Below, piece after piece: positions 46,301 to 58,321 of a stretch of 64,000 bases of DNA (its first letter is position 1; each line of letters opens with the position of its first letter). A model generated the notes under the pieces. That model was not told the DNA's origin and did no database searches. It saw nothing but the letters and a program-made list of their open reading frames with translations. The stretch is from Craterostigma plantagineum (lineage: Eukaryota; Streptophyta; Magnoliopsida; Lamiales; Linderniaceae). A program made the position numbers and the translations under genes. Location: positions 406,276-470,275 of the forward strand of contig JAPQWV010000486.1 in assembly GCA_027422505.1 (NCBI GenBank), read 5' to 3'.

Positions 46301-47166
46301 GGACATCTGCTCATTGCCTACTTTTAACTTACTGATTTTTTACCTGTTTTAGTGCCAAACATTGAATGAAGAAGAAATATTTGACGTTCAGGACAAACGC
46401 GCTCTTTTCCCTCTCGGATGGATTCATGTAAGTCAACTAACTTCACAAGTTCTCTAGATTTGTGGGAGGGAATATTCATTAGAAGAAAAAACATTAAGGC
46501 CAACACGAGAACATACAACTGAAAAGCTTCTTTTGTAAAGCGTACTATATTTTACATTTGACTAATTTGTTCTTAATTTACAGACACATCCTACGCAGAC
46601 ATGTTTTATGTCTTCTGTTGACCTGCATACCCATTACTCATACCAGGTACTGAATCACGTTTTTTTTTTACTTACTTATGGTCTATCACAACTTATAAAA
46701 CATTTCAAAGTAATAATAAGCTCACTCTAATAATGCTCTCCCATTCTTCCATTTCTTATAGTTTATCGTCGTTTCCTTCTCGAGTTCATATTTCGCCATA
46801 TAAACTCACATTCTCATTTTTAGGTCATGCTACCCGAAGCAATTGCAATTGTAATGGCACCTACGGACACATCAAGGTGGAGCAACTAAATTTCTAAACG
46901 CCCATCTATTCCCAAAACTCGTTATACATACATCTAGTTCGTTATTATTTTCCATTTAATTAACAGAAATCTTTTTTCCCTATATTTGCAGTCCTCATGG
47001 CATATTTCACCTATCCGATCCCGGCGGCGTATCTGTTATTCGAAACTGTCAACAACGCGGTTTTCATCCTCACGAAGAACCCGAAGATGGAAGCCCTATC
47101 TACGAACACTGTTCCCACGTTTACATGAACGCCAAATCTACATTCGACGTGGTGGATCTCAGATGA
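43364..47166 (+). CDS. AMSH3: AMSH3-type JAMM deubiquitinase
   Basis: Fourteen exons: 43364-43489, 43850-43914, 43997-44072, 44161-44337, 44450-44550, 45001-45101 (or to 45082), 45224-45270, 45365-45683, 45828-45917, 46009-46071, 46353-46427, 46584-46646, 46824-46876 and 46992-47166. The N-terminal MIT-like part (RNYYRIADNLLKQANIYREEK) binds ESCRT-III. The C-terminal MPN+ domain has ETCGVLAG and the zinc motif HTHPTQTCFMSSVD, so it is catalytic and cuts Lys63/Lys48-linked ubiquitin chains on endosomes. The strong donor of exon 6 (TTAAG|GTGAGG at 45101) is out of frame by one base and preceded by an in-frame TAA (45098-45100). A weaker donor TGG|GTCGGG at 45082 restores the frame with loss of about six residues. 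AMSH1 is the alternative name; the N-terminus fits AMSH3 better. Confidence 0.86.
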
Positions 47167-47439
47167 CGAGTGCCAGGTATTTCTTTTCTTTTCTTTTTTT
47201 TTTTCTGATCTTTCGTCATCTTGGCAAATTATTACAAACCTTTATGTCCCAAACAAACGTATTTTTCGAACCTCAGTACAAATTTACATCATCACAATGG
47301 CAACAAAATGTGTAACATCCAATTGTATTAAGCATAGCATTATCCATACATCTTATTAGTAGAAAACGAATGAAGGTAAAAGGGGAGCCTTTATAAGGGG
47401 CATTTATCATAGAAAGCCAAAAAGCCCCTAACTTGCGTC

Positions 47440-47820
47440 TTATTTGTTCATGACCCGTTGAAGCCAACGTCGTAACGAGGCCTTAATTTTGCTTTCGAAC
47501 GTGTACGCCTTGTAGGACATAATCCTCTGTTTTCTCTTCGAGTCTGAATGGCCATGCCTAACCTTCGGCAATGCGTAAGAATTGTTCGAAGGGACGAGCC
47601 TGTTTTCACGGGGGAGACGATCGCCTATTCGATTATTGTCGAACTTGGTGTTTTCGTTATATTGTTGGGCCTTATTTGATGTGGGCTCGAACCGTTGATC
47701 GTGAGTGTACAGCCAATAGGCGGCCGACCCTTCGATCCCTCTCATCTTTGTATTTTCGCAGATGACGAACGGCGTATGAAAATTTGCCGCGGTTGAATGA
47801 AAATTACGAATGTTTTTCAA
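47440..47820 (-). CDS. DUF3511-type small plant protein
   Basis: Open frame of 126 residues; a start at the internal Met at 47745 (101 residues) is also possible and leaves a more normal leader, because the TATA box at 47851-47859 is only 31 bp from the first ATG. The C-terminus KRKQRIMSYKAYTFESKIKA, then SLRRWLQRVMNK, is the conserved end of DUF3511 proteins (R-x-x-SYK-x-Y-x-x-E-x-K-x-K-x-S-x-R). The rest is polar and probably disordered. Function of the family is unknown. It converges with AMSH3, 273 bp apart. Confidence 0.7.
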   Translation of the reverse strand: MKNIRNFHSTAANFHTPFVICENTKMRGIEGSAAYWLYTHDQRFEPTSNKAQQYNENTKFDNNRIGDRLPRENRLVPSNNSYALPKVRHGHSDSKRKQRIMSYKAYTFESKIKASLRRWLQRVMNK

Positions 47821-47850
47821 TTTTTTTTTTGTATATTTACGACGATGGAT

Positions 47851-47859
47851 TATATATAG
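47851..47859 (-). promoter_or_regulatory. TATA box of the DUF3511 gene
   Basis: CTATATATA on the minus strand just upstream of the first possible start codon. Confidence 0.55.
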
Positions 47860-49680
47860 TTAGATATCCGAGGGAGCAAGTGAAGATTGGAAAAGAGGAC
47901 AACCTTATTTTTCTCTAAACCTAGTTGGGATTCAACGGAGGAGCTTACTTAAAGGTTTTATGTGATAAGCATAATAAGACTTATGGGCTGCGTAGCTTTA
48001 AAGTTTACGTGGCCTTGAGTCCATTCCTAGTTGAAAATGTGAAATCTTTAATTCTTTTTGGGGGTGTGTCTTTGAGATATGAAAAAGGTGGCCCTCTCCT
48101 CTGTACGTCTTTTGTCTGGTCTCACTAACGAACAAAATTCGCCTCATGGCACTTCCTTTTCAGTTACTGTCATCATAATAAAATCAAATAATAACAAAAT
48201 TCGTCTCATGGCAACTTTTGTTCATTCCCTTGTGTTGTTTCTTAAAAGCTATGTTTGTGCCTATATCTGAGAAAATGTTTGTAGGCCGACACTGTTGCTT
48301 GTAGTTTGTATTGTGAAGTCTAGTGATGCATCAAATATAGAGATTTTTATTTTTTTAAGATGGAAACTTATTGTGGAACACATAATACAAGATAAGACTA
48401 TGGCTAATGTTCTGCTCAAGCAAATATTCATATCGATAGATCGATCATTGAATCCTTAGGTACGTAGTGCAAAGCCTTAGCTAGTTAATATCAATCACAA
48501 GACATGACGTGTTCTAATTCCGTAGCCACATGCGATTTGTCTCAACTTTACAAGTTGGACAATCTTTCATCTTCGAAGGTTTTCTTTCTTGATTTATTTT
48601 GTAATATTAAAACTCGTAGTTCTATCAACTCATTGTGGCTTATAATGAAGCTACTTGGTTTAAGGAATGCCACTCGCGAAGTGGATTAAGGATATGGCTT
48701 TTGACAAATCAAAAGATAAAGCACGGTTTGTCCTTTGCTTAATGTTATCTCAATTAAAGACCAAAACACAGTCTCAACTCTCGCCACTTGTAAGAGACAT
48801 GCTAATATCTCCATCGATATCTAGTTTCAAATTTGGGTTGGGATCATCCAAATCAATCAAGAATAAATAAAAGACTTATTGCAATAGGGATTTATCTTGA
48901 TCAGTATTCAGTAGTTGCCATTGCTAAGGCGTCACATAGTTGATGTGCCATATGAATAAGTTCGACTATACCACCAAATTTTTTCAAACAATTATCTAAA
49001 TTTTAATGAGCTTTTGCTGTGTTTTTTTACCACAATAACACACATCAGCTACATTATTTCACGAAAGCATCCTACGGTTAGGATTTAGCCAAATTGGGAT
49101 GTTTGGTGTAAAAAGGCAACTCCTCACTTTACCACTTTTTGATTATTCTCCCATGCAACAGTGTGACATCACAAGATTTAATTACGTAATCACGTGGTCA
49201 ACAAAGTCAACACGATATATATAAATGAAATAAAATGTAGTCGTTCATATATGATATGATAATATTGCTGTGAGACTACATTTTAACAAATAAACACAGT
49301 TCTTATGGGAAAATTCAATCAAATAAATGACGCGAAAGGATCCAAATCCATCCTCTTATTTTCCATCTCGATAATAGAGTAAAATAATATGTTTATTACT
49401 CCAATATTATAATTAAAAACACCTCAGTCCACACACACTGAAGCGTGCAACTGCGCAATCTGATGAAACCCTAGAATCTCCATTCTCAGTGGCGGCAAAA
49501 CCGCTGCCGAAATCCCCAAAACACCCTTAAGTAAACGGCAGCGATAGCGTTTCGCAGTCAAGCCCATTCTCGTCATTTCGCTTTATAGCATGTTTTAGGG
49601 TTTTCTCAAAACATAATATATCCGCCCCACCGATCGCGGTTTCTAGCAATCGCCTCTCTTCGCTTCAAATATCATTTTCT
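47860..49680. other. Gene-free spacer upstream of the GATA gene
   Basis: 1.8 kb of AT-rich DNA. Two short open frames near 48504-48870 have no recognisable motif and lie in different frames. I see no transposon ends. Confidence 0.5.
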
Positions 49681-50040
49681 CTCTCTACAAAAAACACCTC
49701 TCTCTCTCTCTACATTTCAGTCATTTTTTTTTTTGCTTAAGCACAGTCCATTTTCTGTGTTCTGCCGCCGCTATCTTCTTTCAGCATAAGCTTGATCGCG
49801 TTCCCGACTAAGTTCAAGCTTGGTTTTTCTGTTTGTGATCTCCGATTTTGCTTCTTTCTACTGTTTGATCTGAGTTTTTTGATCGAGTAGTTCCTCGCGA
49901 GGTGTGATCGTAGTGTGTGCCCTGTTTTTTTTTTCGTCGATCAAGTGTCTATTTGGCCTCAGAGGTCCGATCTGAAGCCGTCTGATCCGACTTTCCGACT
50001 AAGGTTTACTGTTAGATCTCCGATCAAGAGCTTCCTGGCG

Positions 50041-51052
50041 ATGGATCTTAGTGATAAAGTAAGGGATCACGCTTCTTTTGAGTTCATATCGAGCTCCGTC
50101 GAGTGATTATTCGATGATCAAAGGTGCTCTTGTGTTATTCATCACTCATCAGCTGAGCTGCTTCTTTCTGCAGGGTTCTGAGTGCGATGAAGTGAGCAGC
50201 CAAGCACCAACACTAGAGAGAGTCTCTTCCGACGCCTCGAACGTCAAGACTTGCGTCGATTGTGGTACTTCTAAAACGCCTTTGTGGCGAGGTGGTCCAG
50301 CCGGGCCGAAGGTAAACTATTCTTGACATTCTTACTTGATATGTATGCAAAGGCTTAAATGTGCTTAAACGCCTTCATTTCGTAGTTAGTTGTTCTTTCT
50401 TTGCTGGTGATGGATCATGGATGATCTTTACAAGTCGCCATTCTGTGTTTCTTGTGTACGAATCTTGCACACGTCTTCATTAATTAACATATAATAAAAC
50501 CTTGATGCCATACCTCCCCTCACGTGACACATCTCGTGTTTGCATTAATTAATGTTTGCTGAAATTATTATATTACCGAACATCTTAGCAAGTGGCTGTG
50601 TGGAAAAAAAAATAGTAGTCTTGCTTGAGTACTCCATCTGTGTTCTTTCTTCTGGGTAATAATTTCCTTTTCTTCCTTTGTTTTCTTGTGCTGTGAAGTC
50701 GCTGTGCAACGCATGTGGCATAAGGAGCCGAAAAAAGAGAAGGGCTTTAATGGGAGTTGCAAAGGACGAAAAGAAGACAACAAAAAAGGCAACAGCTGTA
50801 ACCAAACAACGCCATCACGCTTCCCAAAGCAACAGCTGCAGCAACAACAGTAGTACCACGAGCAGTGGAGATAGTAGCACCACCACGTCGGCGGCGGTCA
50901 ACGGCAAGAAGAAAGCCTTGTGGTCTGCTTTCGGCGGCGACGTGGCTCTTCAACGGCCGAGGTCAAACACCAACCGAAGGAGGAAGCTCAAGGAGGAAGA
51001 ACAGGCGGCTTTTCTTTTGATGTCCTTATCTTATGGCTCTGTTTATGCTTAA
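50041..51052 (+). CDS. LLM-domain B-class GATA transcription factor (GATA15/16/17 type)
   Basis: Three exons: 50041-50058 (18 nt, six codons MDLSDK), 50174-50311 and 50699-51052, giving 169 residues. The zinc finger is C33-X2-C36-X18-C55-X2-C58 with [21 protein letters not shown]; the intron falls after PK, as in other B-GATAs. A basic tail, a Ser/Thr/Asn-rich linker and the C-terminal AFLLMSLSYGSVYA follow; the LLM motif defines the subclass acting in greening, cytokinin and gibberellin responses and flowering. The leader (about 49680-50040) has CT-repeat runs near 49679-49721. The first exon and the start of intron 1 were copied to 21838-21905. Which of GATA15/16/17 it matches cannot be told here. 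Confidence 0.9.
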
Positions 51053-52403
51053 TTTAGTTGTGCTAGTGATTGCACTGTTTTGTGTTCCTTGATTTTTTTC
51101 TCTTTTTCCTTCCCATGTGCTTTTCTTCTTCTAATCTGTGGTAGCTTTTTCCATTGTCTTGTATCTGCCAGAATGGTAAGCACCAATGCAATGAGATTTG
51201 TTTTGGGCTTAAAAGTGAACTATGCAATTATTTATATTTGGGCTAATTACGTTCTTTGTAGTATATGTTTTGCATCCATACGTAGTTGCTCTTAATGGGT
51301 ACTGACACAGATTTGAAAATCCCACTTCATGTTTTTCTCTTTGCTGGCGAAGATTTCAAAATTTCGTGTCGTTCGATTATTTATAGGGGCAGCAAACTAC
51401 CCACATTTATGTACGTAACAGAAGTAAGTATATAAATTGATTGCTTTCCGTAAATTGCAATACGGGCCCAAAGTTATAGTTTGAGGCCCGATCCGATATA
51501 CGTCATCATAGAGCAGCAAAAGTTAAGGTAGTCTTTCAATCCCCATAATGAAAGAAAAGAAGCTTTTGAGCTTCACAAAGGAGGAAATATTAAAAGCTCT
51601 TTAACTACTCGATGGTTGTGCTTTCCAGCTAATGCCCACGTTCGGTTTTAATTTCAAAGTGTTCCATTAGTAAATCGAATATACCACTTCATTAATTCTT
51701 TAATAAGAAATATGAAGACAAAACAACAGTCAAACTACTAGGTTGTTTAAACTTGGATCGTCATTAGGAATATACCGTAAGATAAAAAACAGAGTTTCTG
51801 CTGCTTGAGCTAGTTGGAGTTTTCTTCTTCCTTCTTCCTTCTATTTCTTCTTTCTCAAGTAATTCTTTTTGTATTTCCCAGTTATTTTCTGGGAATAAAT
51901 TATCCTTTCATTTTTTGTTAATTTTATCAACATTAAATGACGTTTTGCAGTTCTTTGTTGAGAGCACTCGGTATTAAAGATCTTCAGCTGTTCTGCTGCG
52001 GTAGCTATCATATTGCCATCTGTTTCATTATGAAGAACCTAATATCCACTATTTTATATAAGGTAGAACAGAAACCTAATTCCCCCGCGCATCGTGAAAC
52101 CATCTCTCCCACAATCCATGTCCCAATTTTACAATTCACATGATTATCGAAAAATATAAGATATTAATATCAATTTGATATAACAAATAATAATATAGTT
52201 GTGTTTATTCTATATAATTATTTTATGATTTGATGGAATATACAAAATAAAAAATAAAAGCTAGTCAGTACTTAAACGTATCTCGGGCCGAAAGTTGATG
52301 GGCTCAACATATTCTATTCTTCGGTCCAATCTTGTCATGCGTTATTGAGCTCAATCTTTGTAGGCCCACATATATTTATAGCCGATACTCGGTTAACGTT
52401 GGT

Positions 52404-52420
52404 GGGGGGGGGGGGGGGGG
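52404..52420. repeat. Poly-G run (17 G)
   Basis: Seventeen consecutive G on the plus strand in an otherwise AT-rich region; it could form a quadruplex and is prone to sequencing error. Confidence 0.85.
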
Positions 52421-52570
52421 TAATATCGCTGATTTTACAATAAATTTTTACCGAGTTATGATTATTACTACTACACTACAGAATTATACTGTTGTACTAT
52501 GTGTCTTTTACCTATATATATATATATATCATCGTCTTGTGTCTGAACTGAACCTTCAAACGCTGCAGTG

Positions 52571-52571
<1 letters not shown>

Positions 52572-52618
<47 letters not shown>

Positions 52619-52657
52619 TACATCTATATATATATATATATATATATATATCTATTT
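52572..52657. repeat. (AT)n microsatellite, two blocks
   Basis: Alternating AT tracts at about 52572-52617 and 52626-52652 separated by GCTACATC. Confidence 0.9.
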
Positions 52658-53081
52658 TCTTTCCTAGTCTTCTAATGGCAACAAGATTCGAGCTTATAAT
52701 AATCTACAATAACAGCATGTGACAGTGCTTGTAGTGCGCCAAGTCACGTGATACTTGATTTTTTTTTGTCTTTCAACTTTTGCCAATTTTATTTTAATCT
52801 CTGTAGTCCTAATATAATTTATCATGCCGTGCGTGAACATATTAATGCTACAATTTGAAGAGTTAGATTGACATGCGTCCAACAAATGTACATACGTACT
52901 TACATGAGGTGCATTTATTTACTAGGGCTCCTATGATCCAACGGTCATTAATTACATACAGCACAATCTCATCTCATCTCATCTCAAGCCTCTCTAACAA
53001 CACTTTGCTCTGCTTATATACATAATATATCCCTTCTTCAGACCACAGCAGTTTTCAAGAACTAAGACGAAGTCTCTAACA

Positions 53082-53643
53082 ATGTCGAGTGTATCTCCCT
53101 TCTTCTCCATAAATGAACCTCATCAGCACTTCAGCGACTATGGCTTTGACCCTCAAATCGACTACTTCAAGGTACGTTTTTTACCTCGAAAATCTAATAT
53201 TTTTATCAAAGTTTGAGTTTTTATGGGGATTTCGAAAGGTTTTGGAAGAAGCCCGAAAGTCGAGGATGAGAGGGTCGTCGTCGTCGAAGTCCGCCATAGA
53301 TTTGAAGCACTTCAAGCTCCAAAAACCATTCTCAAGAGACGAATCTTCCAAGAAAATCAAGAAGAAGAATAGCAGAAAGCGCTGGTGGAGAAACGCGCTT
53401 ACTCGCTTCTTCAAGTTCACCAATGGGTCGCCGCCGCCGCCGCCTGAAGAAGTCGCCGGACACCGCCGCGTCGGATTCACCTCCGGCCGGGTTTACGCCA
53501 CCGATAGTAGTAGCTCCGGCCGGCTAGGGAAGGGCGGCGACTTGGGCATTCCTTATGTGAACCTCAGAGAGATGAATGGGGCGGGTCAGGGGTATTATAG
53601 GAATTCTTGCGGGTCGGGGTTGCCCATATATTTGGTCAAGTGA
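53082..53643 (+). CDS. Small basic plant protein of unknown function (164 aa)
   Basis: Two exons, 53082-53171 and 53239-53643, in phase, give 164 residues. The N-terminus is SSVSPFFSINEPHQHFSDYG. A strongly basic patch (KKIKKKNSRKRWWRNALTRFF) could be a nuclear signal or membrane-binding helix; a proline run (SPPPPPEE) and a Gly/Ser-rich tail ending GLPIYLVK follow. It resembles the many plant-specific, intrinsically disordered proteins without named domain. I do not recognise the family and propose no function. The intron is short (67 nt) and has good GT-AG sites, which supports a real gene. Confidence 0.7.
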
Positions 53644-54374
53644 TGCAATGTAGCTTCTCATCGCTCAAAAATCTCCATGAAATAAATGGAGAGTGTATTT
53701 GGTTGTTGATGAATTAGCTAGCTCCCATGTTAGCTTTTTCTTTTTTATTTCCTTGAAAACAGAGAAGTCCTTCCAAGTGGTCAAAGATGTGATTTTTGGG
53801 ACTTTGAGCTCGTTATCATATGCTATGGTGTTAGAGATCATTCTTTTCTTTCTTGATTTTATCGCATTTCAAAGGATGATTCTCTTTTCTAACCGTTGTT
53901 TTAGAATGTGGACTGCACAGTTTTCAGATAACTTAACTTAGGTCCACATGTTGAATTAACGTCAAGAAATATACATTTTTGTCACATAATTCGGGGAAAT
54001 TCCAAGCTCCATTTTGAACCTACCTTTTAAACTTGGTGTGATATATAATAATAAAATATATTACAAGGGATTGCAATTGCAATAATATAACATACTATGA
54101 TAAGAATGCCATACTTTTGGTAAAATAAGAAATATAAGATGCCATGAACACAAATGTACAATACTAGTCCGAAGTTTTTAGCTTATACATCAGATTTATC
54201 GAATTTTTCTATGAAACCGATAAAAGTAAAGTTTGCGAGGGGTCAAAGATGTTATAATATTATCTAAATTATTTATTTATTTTCATCCCTTCATCTTCAT
54301 CCACCTACTATTGTATTAGTATAAGTTGTGCGAAGATAAGATACCAAGAACTTCTTTTGTAAGTACAAACAACA
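53644..54374. other. Spacer upstream of the epoxide hydrolase gene
   Basis: 3' flank of the previous gene and AT-rich promoter DNA; nothing else seen. Confidence 0.5.
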
Positions 54375-55759
54375 ATGGAGAAAATCGAGCACAAGACGAT
54401 ACCCATCAACGGTCTGAACATGCACGTGGCCACCGTCGGCGAAGGCCCGACGATACTCTTCGTCCACGGATTCCCGGAGCTCTGGTACATGTGGCGCCAC
54501 CAGATGGCGGCGGCCGCCGAGCGTGGGTTCCGCGCGGTGGCGCCGGACATGAGAGGCTACGGCGAAACCACCGGCGCCAACCTCGACGACCCTTCGAAGT
54601 TCACCATATTCCACTTGGTCGGCGACCTAGTGATGTTAATCGATGCGATTACCGATGAACAGAAGGTGTTCGTCGTTGGGCACGACTGGGGTGCTTACGT
54701 GTCTTGGTGCTTGTGCTTGTTCCGCCCCGACAAGGTGAAGGCCTACGTGGCTCTGAGCGTTCCTTTTTCTCCGAGGAATCCGAAGATTAACCCTGTGGAG
54801 ATGTTCAGAGGAGTCTATGGAGACGATCACTATATATGCAGGTTCCAGGTATTTGGGGAATTTTTTAGGGTTTATGCAGTTGTGATTGATCTTTAACAAA
54901 CCTCGGTATGAGAAATTCAATGTATTGATTCCTAGTCCACGATTTTGGGAGGAAAAGGACAAAGATTACTCACACTTTTTGTGCGTTTGGTGTCTGAAAA
55001 AGAGAATTGAAGTAGCCTATCTATGTCAAGATTCTTGCTTTTTTTTTTTTGTGGTGTTGTGCTGCTCATCCACCTGGAGTTATAGAAAGAACAAAAACAC
55101 AAAAGATTCATTATTCCCTCATAAATAGCATAACAAGAATCTTCAGACCGAACAATTTAAGAATTCTTGGATTTCGATTATCAATCACTGCAGGAACCTG
55201 GCGAGATAGAAGACGAGTTTGCGAAAATTGGTGTCAAGGAACTCATCAAGAACATCCTCGCCTTCCGTACTCCAGGCCCTTTGTACTTCCCTAAGGGCAA
55301 AGGGTTCGGCTATTCAGCTGATAAGCCTTCATGGCTGACAGAAGATGACCTCAACTATTACATCAGCAGCTTCGAACGAACTGGGTTCACTGGAGGAATC
55401 AATTACTACCGAGCTTTCAAACTGTAAACACTTTCTTCTTCTCTCTGCCTCATATAACGATCGAAATATATATATTAACTATGTGGCTGCCCTGCCCCGT
55501 TTTTCTTACAAGGAACTGGGAACTGACTGCCCCGTGGGCTGGAGCTCAAGTGAACGTGCCTGCAAAGTTTGTCGTAGGCGAATTGGATCTTACCTACCAT
55601 ATCCCGGGAACTAAGGATTACATACACAAAGGAGGGTTCAAGAAGTTTGTGCCATTGCTCGAGGATGTTGTAGTCGTTGAAGGCGGTGCTCACTTCATCA
55701 ATCAAGAAAGGCCAGAGGAGATCAACGAGCACATATTCGCCTTTCTGAAGAAGTTTTAA
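54375..55759 (+). CDS. Soluble epoxide hydrolase (alpha/beta hydrolase)
   Basis: Three exons, 54375-54848, 55194-55423 and 55513-55759, give 316 residues, the normal plant sEH length. It carries HGFPELWYMW (oxyanion motif HGFPE at 31-35), VAPDMRGYGET and the nucleophile Asp104 in VGHDWGAYV. Further on come the acid Asp in VVGELDLTY and the base His in EGGAHFINQE near the C-terminus. The cap domain includes the Tyr-containing LNYYISSFERTGFTGG and NYYRAF, where the two proton-donating tyrosines are expected. It should open fatty-acid and other epoxides to diols in the cytosol, with roles in cutin precursors and defence. No targeting signal is seen. All triad residues are present, so it is likely active. 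Confidence 0.93.
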
Positions 55760-56058
55760 AAGATGTTTTCACCATGTTGAGCGTGTAATGAAGGGCATGC
55801 TTCCCTGTCATTTCTGGTTTGTAATAAACAGAGTATGAGAGTCTGATGTAATAACAGAAGATGCTTTGTGTTAATAACTGGGATGGTGCAATCCAATGCC
55901 TGTTTGCTAACTGTTTAGTAAGTGGGGAAGAAACAATAACCAAACATTGAAGGGAAGGTAGCAAAACACGAATATACAAAACACAGAGTACACAACGGTC
56001 CATATTAGTCTTATTTTCCTTCACGTACGGAGAAGAGATTTACGCCGTTGAACAAAGC

Positions 56059-56652
56059 TCAGCCCGACTTGAAGAGGAGAATAGCTTTGGAGTCCAGATA
56101 GAAATAGACGAAGTGGTTCGTTTCGTGGGTGACATAGGAGCCTGCGTTTACGACGAAGAAAGAAAAGGCGATCAAGAAATGGATCCATGTAATTAACATT
56201 ACATGAAGAACTTGGAAGAAAGCAGCAGCAAGAGGATGATTCAAAACTTCAACTGGGATCGAAACCTTAAAGCTACAGTACATAGAAACAGTCGAATGGA
56301 GTTAGTTTATTACCGAAGTTCTTGCCCACAATGCAGTGCCAAGTGGGGCCATATTTCTTGTCGAAAACCTTCTTTATGTGCTCGGCTACATCCTTCTCCA
56401 CATTACACTTCTCGAATGCCTACAACGATTTGACAAGCATGCTAATAAGATCTCAACTCAAATTCTAGACATAGAGCGACTTAAAACTTCATCATAACAA
56501 CAGTAGAAGCCTCTGCTTTACTTCTCAGACAGTCCTTCAACAATCTTAGGGATAAAACTAATTCGATATATATATATATATATATCGAATTTGACAAGTA
56601 AGAATAGCAGGGAAGCTTTCGAAATCCCCAAAAAAAAAAAAAGATTAGATCC

Positions 56653-56694
<42 letters not shown>

Positions 56695-56859
56695 TACATC
56701 AATGGCAATGTCGATAGCTTCTTTCTGCATATCATCTTTCATGTCAGCACTCTTAATGGTGGCTTTCTTGCCGGAATTTGATCCGGAGGAAGATTTTTGA
56801 TCGTCGACGGCGGAGGGTTTCGGTGCTCCGCCGCCGCTCCTCTTTAAATCCTCACTCAT
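56059..56859 (-). CDS. Dynein light chain LC8-type protein
   Basis: Three exons, 56859-56698, 56419-56314 and 56141-56059, give 116 residues. After a Ser/Lys-rich N-terminal extension of about 30 residues comes the LC8 domain: [20 protein letters not shown], then [40 protein letters not shown] and [20 protein letters not shown]8 dimers act as hubs clamping short motifs in partner proteins; plants lack dynein, so here it serves complexes such as the nuclear pore. Intron 1 contains both a (TA)n and a (GA)n microsatellite. Compared with animal LC8 the N-terminal extension is plant-specific. Confidence 0.93.
56654..56690. repeat. (GA)n microsatellite in LC8 intron 1
   Basis: About 17 GA units within the first intron, just inside the splice donor of exon 1. 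Confidence 0.9.
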
Positions 56860-57280
56860 CTTCCTTCCTTTTCAAGCCGAATCTTCCCAAGAACCCACCT
56901 GAAACTAAGACGGCAAAGTTTGATATATTTCGCTTCAGAAAAAGCGTTTTATATAGATAGTTAAATAGAGAAGATGGAATACTGGGCTTATGCTGTTCTG
57001 TTACTGATTTGTGAAGGTAAACCTGGGAGCTTTTTTTTTTTGCTTTCACAGTGCTAAGCTGAAGGGCTCAGATTTATATAATTCCGAAACTGCTTGTAAA
57101 TCGATCTTATTAGTAGCTTGACACGTTTTTCATTGTATTTCTATATTATAACTACAAATTCATTAAGATGTGATGATGATTGCCCCGGGAATGATAAGAA
57201 TCTTTCTCGCAATCATTTGAATGCCTTTTTATCTTAATTTATTTCTGGAGAATTATGAGTCACAGTTTAAAACAATCATA

Positions 57281-57355
57281 CAGGCCCATTTAACCCATCA
57301 TGCTGTAAAGGCCCAATTTAGGGAACGGCCCATTTAACCGATCATACACCGGCCT
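57281..57355 (-). promoter_or_regulatory. Repeated GGCCCA motifs upstream of LC8
   Basis: AGGCCCATTTAACCCATCAT and CGGCCCATTTAACCGATCAT are near-direct repeats about 46 bp apart with another AGGCCCAA between. They are site II-type elements of housekeeping promoters, likely serving the minus-strand LC8 gene. Confidence 0.45.
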
Positions 57356-57359
57356 AATT

Positions 57360-58200
57360 GAACCTAACAATAAATAAATCATTTTTTTTTTATTATTAAC
57401 CCCAAAACAAATCTACATTATAACTAAGAATGGCAGGACTATGAGTTAGGAGTTAGGACCACAGACAGCAGGCGCATAATACGCAAGATTTATTACAAAG
57501 CTTAGCTTAGCTTACATGAGCTTCATATTATAATGCTAAAGTTACAGTACGCTGTTGTTCTATCACACTCGAATCAACAAAAAGACAATAAAAATGGGGT
57601 TGTTTTTACGAGGTTTAACAGCTTATTACGAGATAGAAATGGCGGGTTGCTCTGTGATTTCATCAAGATGAAGATCTTTTGTTTTTATTACTCCGTAGTG
57701 CGTAGGCTTTTGACATGAATGGAATCCATTATATGCTTGTCCACTTGAGCACGAAAGTTGAATTCAATTGACTCTGCAAAAACCAGTGAGTCTGCTAATC
57801 AGAGAAAGCACCAAAAGGACAAGCGAAGTATCGATTGACTTTCATGTTTTCGGTGATAATATTTTCTTCTCCACTTCAATATCAATTCCCTCGATATTAT
57901 CCATGGAATGGATGGACCCTTTCGACATTCTTGTGGGTGAGAAATGAGAATAATGAAGATTAAAAGGGGATGGATTCATGGTCAAACGGTCATTGAATGC
58001 CTTTTACCAGTAAAAAACAGCTATATGATTTAACCAGACCTGTCTTTGTTCATTATTATCCATGTAATAACAATGTTAATTTATTGCATAAACTGCTCCG
58101 ATCTCCACGTGCATCTGGGAATTTGCCCATCTGTCACCATTCTTTCGCTTACTTCAATGCCCCCCTTCATTTTTTCCTCGAGCATTTCACCATACCAACT
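57360..58200. other. Intergenic region between LC8 and the 58-kb gene
   Basis: Divergent promoter space; no coding frame with recognisable motif. Confidence 0.5.
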
Positions 58201-58233
58201 GATCTCTCTCTCTCCCTCTCTCTCTCTCTCTCA
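58201..58233. repeat. (CT)n run in 5' leader
   Basis: CT-rich repeat about 90 bp before the start codon of the following gene. Confidence 0.8.
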
Positions 58234-58321
58234 CCATTTTCATCTGGGCTCACTTTAATCTGTGGAAAGTTGAAATTTTTTGCACTGGGCTGTTGTTCTA
58301 ACCAGAAGAAAAAGGACAAAA

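Larger units (their letters stand above)
51053..53081. other. Gene-free spacer with simple repeats
   Basis: Two kilobases with no recognised gene. It contains a 17-base G run and long AT tracts, plus the GATA 3' flank and the promoter of the next gene (TATA-like TTATATACATAATATA near 53015). Confidence 0.5.

Noticed and set aside
48504..48870. Two short frames that could form a spliced gene
   Set aside because: Different frames without convincing splice sites between them, and no recognisable motif.
52404..52420. G run as a regulatory quadruplex
   Set aside because: A single isolated homopolymer in intergenic DNA with no nearby promoter motif; more likely a simple repeat or sequencing weak spot.
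54297..54614. Minus-strand frames opposite epoxide hydrolase exon 1
   Set aside because: They arise from the GC-rich sense exon, which has clear catalytic motifs.
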